Of a stretch of DNA of 20,611 nucleotides, positions 15,045 through 20,611 are shown piece after piece. The notes below the pieces were generated by a model. It worked only from the letters and a program-made list of their open reading frames with translations, was not told the DNA's origin and searched no databases. Origin of the DNA: an uncultured Victivallales bacterium (GTDB lineage Bacteria; Verrucomicrobiota; Lentisphaeria; Victivallales; UBA1829); assembly GCA_934644965.1 (NCBI GenBank), contig CAKUDG010000036.1, forward strand, positions 1 to 20,611, read 5' to 3'. Numbering within the stretch: the first letter of the stretch is position 1; each line of letters starts with the position of its first letter. The position numbers and the translations under genes were made by a program.

Positions 15045-16261
15045 TGATGCCGGAACCGGGAAATAAAAGTGATCGGACACTTTCCATCCTGTTGATTGGA
15101 GGGACGGGGACCATCAGTTTTGATGTCCTGAAGCATTCGCTCGAAGCAGGACATAAGGTTTATATTTTGAACCGAGGCAGGACGAAAGTCCCTCTTCCGG
15201 ATGGAGTCCTATGCCTTCATGGAGATGTCAGAGCACTGAAGGGGGACGGACAGGAACTTCTGGGGGATCTGCACTTTGATGTGGTGATTGATTTCATTTC
15301 TTTTTCTGTGAGTGATCTGTCTCAGTCGTTGCGATTGTTCGGCAATCGATGCCGTCAGTTTATTTTCATTTCATCTGTCGGGGCTTATGACCGGAGACAT
15401 GTCCAGGGGAGACTGGATGAATCCTGTCCGGCGATCGGCAATCCTGTATGGCAGTACAGTGTCGACAAGGCGGCTTGTGAGGACTTCCTGAAACACTATC
15501 AGTTCCCTGCCGGAACTTTTTATACGATCGTCCGCCCTGCGGTGACGTATGGCGATACCAGAATCCCTTACGGCATTATGCCTGCCTATGGCTGCCATTG
15601 GACATTCCTGGGGCGTATGCTTGCCGGAAAGCCTGTTTTTGTATGGGATCATGGCAAGGCGACTGCAACTGTTATGCATACTCTTGATTTCGCCCGGGCT
15701 TTTATCGGGTTGTTTGGCAATCCCCGTGCGGAGAATGAAACCTTCAACCTGTGCGGGGATGAGGAAGTTGCATGGAAAGACATGCTTTCTCAGCTGGCCG
15801 CGATTTTGAAATGTGAGTGCCGGATTGTAGATGTTCCCTCGGAATATGCGGAAAAGGCAATGCCTCAGATTCGGGGAATTCTCCTGGGAGACCGGGCTTT
15901 GAATGCGTCTTACAGCAATCAGAAAATAAAACAGGTCTGTCCGGATTTCCGGATCACCATGGATCTCAGACACGGATTGGAAAGAACCATTGACTACTAT
16001 CGCGAACACCAGTTCCTGAAGGGAATCGATTATCACTGGGATGGAATGATTGACAGAATGCTGGCTTGCTATCTAAAAAAATATGAGCCCGATTCTCCCA
16101 TGCTTTCAAAACTGGTTTTTTATGACTATCTGGGGACGGCAACTTTAAAAGACCGTTTTTCATATCTTCGTTCCCGCTACATCCCGTATCGGATACAATA
16201 TGCTTATGAGTCCCTGATGCGTGCATTCTGGAGAATGGAGAACAGGCTTTTCAGAAGATAG
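15044..16261 (+). CDS. NAD-dependent epimerase/dehydratase family protein (extended SDR)
   Basis: A 405-residue protein. The Rossmann motif is GGTGTIS (residues 19-25, with Ser in place of the last glycine), and the Y-x3-K pair is YSVDK (Tyr138, Lys142), after FISSVGAYD. The closest types are NAD-dependent nucleotide-sugar epimerases/dehydratases and related CSP41-like proteins. The C-terminal 90 residues or so are helical and basic (YFYLRSRYIPYR-like pattern), longer than in simple epimerases, with no clear domain. It probably modifies the sugar used by this polysaccharide module. Start ATG at 15044 overlaps the previous stop (TGATG) with GGAG seven bases upstream; a second ATG follows directly, and an in-frame TTG at 15032 is unnecessary. 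It is the last gene before convergent transcription. Confidence 0.85.
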   Translation: MMPEPGNKSDRTLSILLIGGTGTISFDVLKHSLEAGHKVYILNRGRTKVPLPDGVLCLHGDVRALKGDGQELLGDLHFDVVIDFISFSVSDLSQSLRLFGNRCRQFIFISSVGAYDRRHVQGRLDESCPAIGNPVWQYSVDKAACEDFLKHYQFPAGTFYTIVRPAVTYGDTRIPYGIMPAYGCHWTFLGRMLAGKPVFVWDHGKATATVMHTLDFARAFIGLFGNPRAENETFNLCGDEEVAWKDMLSQLAAILKCECRIVDVPSEYAEKAMPQIRGILLGDRALNASYSNQKIKQVCPDFRITMDLRHGLERTIDYYREHQFLKGIDYHWDGMIDRMLACYLKKYEPDSPMLSKLVFYDYLGTATLKDRFSYLRSRYIPYRIQYAYESLMRAFWRMENRLFRR

Positions 16262-16285
16262 GAAACTGACAGCGGCGTGAAATGA

Positions 16286-16307
16286 AGCATTCCAGAGAAA
16301 AAATGCT
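16286..16307. terminator. Weak hairpin between convergent genes
   Basis: AGCATT (16286-16291), a ten-base loop and AATGCT (16302-16307), located in the 56-base gap between the convergent epimerase and binding-protein genes. There is an A-rich loop but no clear T tract, so its use as a terminator is tentative. Confidence 0.3.
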
Positions 16308-16317
16308 CATGGCAGGA

Positions 16318-17550
16318 TCATCCTTCGGCAGCGATGGCATTCCAGCGTTTTTCAAGCTCTTCCAAAGAAAGAATCTCCAGTGGCGGATCGGACTCGAATC
16401 CCCTGGGTGAAAAACGGAAATTCCCCAGTGGAGTCTTCATGACGCCGGAACGCATGGTTCCGGCAATTTTCACAGGATCAAGTGAGCCTGTCTGACGGAT
16501 TGCATCCGCAAAAATATGAACGGAACGATAGGCAAGCAGAGACAGAAAATCCCGCTCATATCCTTCGATTTTCAAAAATTTTTGCAGCACGTCTCGGTTT
16601 TCCCCGTTCAGCGGGATTGCGGCGGGAAGAAAAATGCGGTTGCGGTTGCGGTGCACGTTCAGAAGACGATCCAGCGGAGCAAATTCGTTGAAGCAGAGCG
16701 TTCCTTCCGGCAGGCGCGCAAATATCCGTTCCGCGAGATCGGCATAATCGGAAGCATCACCGGTCTTGCTCAGATAGATGATATTCTGCACAGGGAAATA
16801 ATCGAGATACTGCTGGACCTGATTGCGGATATAGTTTCTGTTGCTGCTCTGATCGAAAAGCACCCGGCCGTAAACCAGAAGATTACTGTCGTAAAACGAC
16901 TGTTCCACGCAACTCCCGTAGCTCATGGGGAATCGGCTGTCATCGTTCAGGATCAGGAAGTTGTCAAGTTTGTTCTTTCCTGCCCACGCAGCCAGGGCCC
17001 TGCTTTCATCCAGATCGGAGGCAATCGGCATAAAAAGCAGGGGATTGATCTGTCCGCGATTGATCCGTGCGCTCTGGGCAAGGGGAGCGAGCTCCGGCAT
17101 TCCGGCATCACCGAACAGGGAATGAAACTGCAGCACCCGTCCGGAAGTAACCGGGCCGATCACGGCAAAGATGGATGGATCCGCCGCAAGTTTTTCAGCC
17201 TTCTCCTGAGCGATGGTGCTGTAATTTTCATTGTCGACCCAGACCGGATGGATCCGCCGCCCGAGAACCCCGCCCGCTTCGTTCACTTCATCAAACGCCA
17301 GCTGGATTGCCTTGTCAAGGACAAATCCGTTCTGTGCGTAATATTTCCACGGCCCGAAGACGGCGATATTCAGTCTGTCCGGATGTTTTTTCAAATAACG
17401 CACCCGCTGTCTGAGCGGATCAGAAGGCAGGATCTCACTGAAGGTCGTCATGAAGTTGCGCTGCAGAAGCGCGCTGATTTCCGAATGGGAAACAAACGTC
17501 ATCACAAGCAGCGCCAGCAGCAGGAAAAGCCATACATATTTTTTCTTCAT
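16318..17550 (-). CDS. LivK-like periplasmic binding protein with N-terminal membrane anchor
   Basis: A 410-residue protein. Residues 5-21 (YVWLFLLLALLVMTFVS) form a membrane segment with no lipobox, so it is either a signal peptide or an uncleaved anchor. From about residue 60 it follows the type I periplasmic binding fold of the branched-chain amino-acid/urea receptor family: NIAVFGPW, AIQLAFDEVNEAGGVLGRRI, AVIGPVTSGRVL and SLLAYRSVHIFADAI. No Liv permease or ATPase accompanies it. Its ATG overlaps the stop of the exporter ABC protein (ATGA), so the two are made together. GAGAGGA lies about ten bases before the ATG; a longer open frame upstream lies inside the ABC gene. A ligand-sensing or export-linked role is possible but not shown. 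Confidence 0.85.
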   Translation of the reverse strand: MKKKYVWLFLLLALLVMTFVSHSEISALLQRNFMTTFSEILPSDPLRQRVRYLKKHPDRLNIAVFGPWKYYAQNGFVLDKAIQLAFDEVNEAGGVLGRRIHPVWVDNENYSTIAQEKAEKLAADPSIFAVIGPVTSGRVLQFHSLFGDAGMPELAPLAQSARINRGQINPLLFMPIASDLDESRALAAWAGKNKLDNFLILNDDSRFPMSYGSCVEQSFYDSNLLVYGRVLFDQSSNRNYIRNQVQQYLDYFPVQNIIYLSKTGDASDYADLAERIFARLPEGTLCFNEFAPLDRLLNVHRNRNRIFLPAAIPLNGENRDVLQKFLKIEGYERDFLSLLAYRSVHIFADAIRQTGSLDPVKIAGTMRSGVMKTPLGNFRFSPRGFESDPPLEILSLEELEKRWNAIAAEG

Positions 17551-19352
17551 TTTTCGGGTTCCTCTCCATTTTCCGCGAGCTGGCGGCGGGCGAGCTTCGC
17601 AAAAATCCCGTTTTGTTTCATCAGTTGCCGATAGGTCCCGCACTCGGCCATTCGTCCTTCATGCAGGACATAAATCCGATCCGCGTTCATCACCGTGCTG
17701 AGACGGTGGGCGATCAGAAGACGTGAAACGTTCAATTCCCGGATTCCCGCGCTGACCACAGCCTGTGTTTCGTTGTCGAGCGCACTGGTGGCCTCGTCAA
17801 AAAGCAGAACTGCCGGTTTTTTCGCCAGCGCGCGGGCGATCAAAATACGCTGGCGCTGGCCGCCGGAAACGGAACCTCCGCCGGCTGAGAGCATGGTGTA
17901 CATTCCCATCGGCATTTCACGGATATCCTGTTCGCAGCCGGCAAGACGGGCTGCCTCCCATGCATCGTCGATGGAAAGTTTCCCGGAGTGTCCGATAATG
18001 TTGCGCAGCACGGAATCCGGCAGAAGACGGCTGTCCTGAAGCACCACACCGATCCGGGAACGCAAGGACTGCAGATTCACATGGCTGACATCCTGCCCGT
18101 CATAGGTGATGCCCCCTCCGGAAGGCGTCTCGAATCCGAGCAGCAGACGAAGCAGCGTGGATTTCCCTGAACCGGACTCCCCCACCACCGCAACAAACTC
18201 TCCCGGCCGGACCTGCATTGAAAGCCCGGAAAGAATCCATGGCTGATCCGGACCATAGCGGAATGAGATATTCCGGACGTCAATGGCACCGGAAAGTTTT
18301 CCCGGCGGCGGTTTGGCCGCGTCATTCTCCGGTTCGGCCTCCAGAATCGGACGGAGCCGCTGATAGACCGGAAATGCGCTGACTGCCGAAATCAGCGCCA
18401 TGACCATCTGTCCCACCGCCGCACTGACAATCCCGAGCGCAGACATGAAACTGACAAAATCGGCAGATGTCATAAGGCTTTCACCAGCTTCCGCATGAAA
18501 AAACTGCCAGGTCACGATTGAAATCACCGTTCCGATCGTCAGCACTGGAATCACGGCATTCACCACTATCGCGAAACTGCGGCAGTTTGCAAAAGAACGG
18601 TAAATCTGCTTTTTCGTACTGAAGCGGTCGGCCCAGTGCGCAAATGCGGCATTCTCTGCGCCTGTTGTGCGGATTTTGGAAATGCCGTTGAAAAACTGAA
18701 CGAGATCTCCGTTCAGCTCTCCCTCCGCGGCAAGAATACGGACATGCCGATGCACCATCAGAACTGCCACCACCGCAAAGATCCCCAGTACAACAATCAG
18801 AATCAGGAGGCAGATTACCCCGAGCAGCAGATCGTAATAGAGCATCAGGATCAGGGACGGAAAACAGAACACTCCCGCCACCACCGACTTAAGCGTGGAT
18901 ACCGACAAAATCTCGCCAATCTGCATGATCCCGAGACTGCGGACGGAAAGATCCCCGATGCTGAATGCACGGAAAAAACGGGCCGGCAGATTCAGAAGAC
19001 GATCCCAGACCGCCGCCTGAAGCGTATACTCAGCTCTGACATGAATGCGCAGGATCGCAATGGATTCCACATATTCAAAAACCCCCTGTGTGAGAGCAAA
19101 CAGCAGAGAAATTCCAAAGAGCTGCATCAGCAGCATCCGGTCCGCGGTCGGGATCACGGTCCCGAAAATCACTCCGTTGATGATCGGCACCGCCATGCTC
19201 AGCAGCGTGAAGGAGGCATTCGACAAAGCCATCACGGAAACACAGGACTCCGGAATCAGGGCCGAACTGGAAAAATCACGGGAACTGGTGATTCGGAGCA
19301 GGAAGGTTTGCCGGACGGCAGTCAATCGGCTTCGCAACATATTTTGACTCAT
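17547..19352 (-). CDS. NHLM-type bacteriocin exporter ABC protein (permease-ATPase), N-terminally short
   Basis: A 601-residue half-transporter. Residues about 40-330 are a six-helix membrane domain with VAEYTL-like QAAVWDRLLNLPARFFRAFSIGDL, a block typical of the NHLM (nitrile hydratase leader microcin) family ABC2 exporters. The ATPase part has Walker A GESGSGKST (near 391-399), Q-loop VVLQDS, signature VSGGQRQR (near 493), Walker B VLLFDEA (near 515) followed by TSALDNETQ, and a switch histidine in IAHRLS. Full NHLM ABC2 proteins carry about 300 further residues at the N-terminus; these are absent here, and the start has no ribosome binding site. This suggests loss of the 5' part at the junction near 19353, or a short variant. 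No leader peptidase domain or precursor peptide gene is visible. The binding-protein gene follows with a four-base overlap. Confidence 0.85.
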   Translation of the reverse strand: MSQNMLRSRLTAVRQTFLLRITSSRDFSSSALIPESCVSVMALSNASFTLLSMAVPIINGVIFGTVIPTADRMLLMQLFGISLLFALTQGVFEYVESIAILRIHVRAEYTLQAAVWDRLLNLPARFFRAFSIGDLSVRSLGIMQIGEILSVSTLKSVVAGVFCFPSLILMLYYDLLLGVICLLILIVVLGIFAVVAVLMVHRHVRILAAEGELNGDLVQFFNGISKIRTTGAENAAFAHWADRFSTKKQIYRSFANCRSFAIVVNAVIPVLTIGTVISIVTWQFFHAEAGESLMTSADFVSFMSALGIVSAAVGQMVMALISAVSAFPVYQRLRPILEAEPENDAAKPPPGKLSGAIDVRNISFRYGPDQPWILSGLSMQVRPGEFVAVVGESGSGKSTLLRLLLGFETPSGGGITYDGQDVSHVNLQSLRSRIGVVLQDSRLLPDSVLRNIIGHSGKLSIDDAWEAARLAGCEQDIREMPMGMYTMLSAGGGSVSGGQRQRILIARALAKKPAVLLFDEATSALDNETQAVVSAGIRELNVSRLLIAHRLSTVMNADRIYVLHEGRMAECGTYRQLMKQNGIFAKLARRQLAENGEEPEK

Positions 19353-19391
19353 ACTGGGGCACGCAAACGCTCCGAATCCAAGGAGGAAATC

Positions 19392-19867
19392 ATGCAGGAT
19401 TGGTATTTGTATTTTGCGTTTGGCAGCAACCTGAATACGGCCCGGATGCCCGGTCGCTGTCCATCCGGGCGGCTGATCGGGCTGGCGACATTGCCGGGAT
19501 GGCGGTCGCCGAGCGATTGTATGCGGACATAGAGCGCGGTCGCGGGACGGTGCAGGGGGTATTGTATGCGGTGTCCGGATTTGATTTGCAGGCCCTTGAT
19601 TATTACGAAGGTGCGCCCACGGTATATGCCCGGCATCTGGTAACGGTCTATTGCAATGGCAAAGGCTACCGAGCCTATACCTATATCATGACTCCGGCCA
19701 CGGTGAGGCGTCGGCGGGGGATTCCATTCCCGGAAAAATACAGAATGATTTGCGCGGCTGCTGCGGCGGAACATCATTTGCACATACCGGAATTCACCGA
19801 AGGGAGGTGTTCGCATGACAACGGAAAAAATAATCGTCTACGGCACACTGAAGCGCGGCTTCCATAA
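19392..19867 (+). pseudogene. Gamma-glutamylcyclotransferase-like protein (AIG2 family), frameshifted
   Basis: The start has an excellent ribosome binding site (AAGGAGG, eight bases before the ATG). The first 35 residues read DWYLYFAFGSNLN and ARMPGRCPSGRL...LPGWR, the substrate loop of this family, then reach a stop at 19532. The continuation lies in another frame: YADIERGRGTVQGVLYAVSGFDLQALDYYEGAP, with the catalytic Glu in YYEG, to a stop at 19867. One base appears to be missing (or two extra) between about 19498 and 19522. Both halves are needed for the fold, so the gene is broken as written. Its normal role would be cleavage of gamma-glutamyl amino acids to 5-oxoproline; a second family member follows. 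Confidence 0.75.
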
Positions 19868-20183
19868 TCATGGATACTGCCGGAACGCAGTGTCAATCCG
19901 GGAATGCACCATTGTCGGTGCCTTGTTCGAGATCGGCTGGGGCTTTCCAGCATTCCGTCCGGATTTGGGAACGGACAGGATCGGAGCGGAAATCGTCGAA
20001 GTTCCGGTTCGGGATGTTCCGGCCATCGATCGATTGGAGGGGGTGCCGCATTTGTACGAAAAACAGCGGATCGAATGCGAGCTTCCCGACGGGACAACGG
20101 ACGAGGCCACGGTATATGTAATGATGCATTTACCGGAACACGCCAAACACATGACAGGCGGCCGGAAAGTTGTATGGAAATAG
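19815..20183 (+). CDS. Gamma-glutamylcyclotransferase/GGACT-like protein (AIG2 family)
   Basis: A 122-residue small beta-barrel protein of the AIG2/BtrG/YtfP type. It has the substrate loop VYGTLKRGFHNHGY (residues 8-21) and the catalytic Glu in DRLEGVP. Members cleave gamma-glutamyl-amine or gamma-glutamyl amino-acid bonds. GGGAGG lies about eight bases before the ATG. It overlaps the end of the frameshifted family member upstream by 53 bases, so the pair looks like a diverged tandem. It appears intact. Such genes commonly ride in small accessory cassettes, as the neighbour at 20218 also suggests. Confidence 0.85.
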   Translation: MTTEKIIVYGTLKRGFHNHGYCRNAVSIRECTIVGALFEIGWGFPAFRPDLGTDRIGAEIVEVPVRDVPAIDRLEGVPHLYEKQRIECELPDGTTDEATVYVMMHLPEHAKHMTGGRKVVWK

Positions 20184-20217
20184 CAACTGCAATTCAGTCA
20201 GAAAGTTGAGGTTGAAA

Positions 20218-20540
20218 ATGTCAACAAGCTGTGCAATCGGAATTGAACAGGAAGACGGAAGCGTTCAGGCGATTCGCTGTCATTATGATGGCTATCCGAG
20301 TGGCGTGGGGGCATATCTTGCGGGGGCTATGACACGGTGGAGAAGGCTGAGGATCTGATTGACTACGGAGAAATCCGAGAACTGCACTGGACGCCGGAAG
20401 AGTCAGAATTTTACAACAATGACAGTTGCGGCGCCGTGAGTTTTGCGGATCGTCTTCAATACCAGCAAACCGACAAAGCTGAAATGGCGGTCAACTACCT
20501 GTATTTATACGGATGGGGGATGGCTGGTCTATGGGCTTAG
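20218..20540 (+). pseudogene. Small phage/plasmid-style protein of unknown function, frameshifted
   Basis: It begins MSTSCAIGIEQEDGSVQAIRCHYDGYPSGVGAYL, which matches the pattern of a small uncharacterised family common in phages and accessory DNA (MSTR-x-IGI, CHxDGYPSGVG). After a run of five G (20322-20326) the frame goes wrong; one additional G would continue it as GYDTVEKAEDLIDYGEIRELHWTPEE to the stop at 20540. GAGG precedes the ATG. A second G5 run (20515-20519) makes the last residues uncertain as well. The function of the family is unknown to me. Confidence 0.65.
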
Positions 20541-20569
20541 ATCGTGTCGTCAATAGTTAAAAGACCCAA

Positions 20570-20598
20570 GCTGCAATACACCTGATTTGTACTGCAGC
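20570..20598. repeat. Imperfect inverted repeat (11-bp stem, one mismatch)
   Basis: GCTGCAATACA (20570-20580) and TGTACTGCAGC (20588-20598) pair over 11 positions with one A-C mismatch, around a seven-base loop. It lies 30 bases after the small frameshifted gene, so a terminator is possible, but no T tract follows within the window. Confidence 0.5.
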
Positions 20599-20611
20599 AA
20601 GAAACGAAGCA

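Noticed and set aside
16283..16408. Possible small precursor-peptide gene next to the exporter
   Set aside because: The short frame has no ribosome binding site or leader motif and mainly overlaps the binding-protein gene in antisense.
18636..19532. 298-codon open frame on the plus strand running into the cyclotransferase start
   Set aside because: Mostly antisense to the exporter ABC gene; only the last 46 codons, from the ATG at 19392, resemble a protein family.
1..20611. tRNA, rRNA, CRISPR array, transposase or integrase
   Set aside because: No cloverleaf-like T-arm sequence, regular spaced repeats or recombinase motifs were visible on either strand by eye.

Overview
The window reads as an accessory region of a Gram-negative, probably anaerobic bacterium of intermediate GC. 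The style of several genes suggests the PVC superphylum, most likely Lentisphaerota (Victivallis-like): a secreted RHS-repeat protein, an AraC-type regulator next to a QueG-like/U32-like Fe-S gene pair, an F420-dehydrogenase-beta-like protein in a polysaccharide locus, and an NHLM-type exporter. This placement rests on family style alone, not on a marker gene. I see no rRNA, tRNA, CRISPR array or transposase.

Layout. (1) 1-1242, minus: the N-terminal 414 residues of a secreted RHS/YD-repeat protein that runs off the left edge. (2) 1801-4726, plus: a tightly overlapping three-gene operon of two paralogous exported alpha/beta hydrolases and a compact O-antigen ligase/Wzy_C-type membrane protein. 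It follows an A7-G11 homopolymer tract that abuts the ribosome binding site. (3) 4727-5320: no recognisable gene, between convergent genes. (4) 5321-6189, minus: an AraC-family regulator broken by homopolymer length changes, divergent from (5) 6261-8291, plus: a QueG-like Fe-S reductase followed directly by a U32-like Fe-S protein. (6) 8292-9195: about 900 bases without a convincing gene. (7) 9196-16261, plus: a surface-polysaccharide module with a Wzx-type flippase, acyl carrier protein, SDR reductase, KAS III, an F420-dehydrogenase-beta-like protein fused to a hexapeptide acyltransferase, and an NAD-dependent sugar epimerase-like protein. Its two halves carry near-identical promoter elements. 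(8) 16318-19352, minus: an NHLM-type exporter ABC protein that lacks the usual N-terminal part, and a membrane-anchored LivK-like binding protein. (9) 19392-20540, plus: three small genes of two families (gamma-glutamylcyclotransferase-like, twice, and a small phage/plasmid-style protein); the first and third are frameshifted.

How it may work together. Regions 2 and 7 both point to the cell surface. ACP, SDR and KAS III could make a short acyl group on the carrier; the hexapeptide domain could move it to a sugar, the epimerase could shape that sugar, and the flippase could export the repeat unit. No glycosyltransferase is present, so this is an add-on or part of a dispersed locus. The most unusual items are the FrhB-acyltransferase fusion, the hydrolase/ligase operon whose ligase has a soluble tail that may be a degenerate hydrolase, the QueG-like/U32-like pair, and the repeated promoter element. 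Several accessory genes are broken by single bases, mostly in homopolymers; this could be assembly error, phase variation or decay, and the sequence alone cannot decide.
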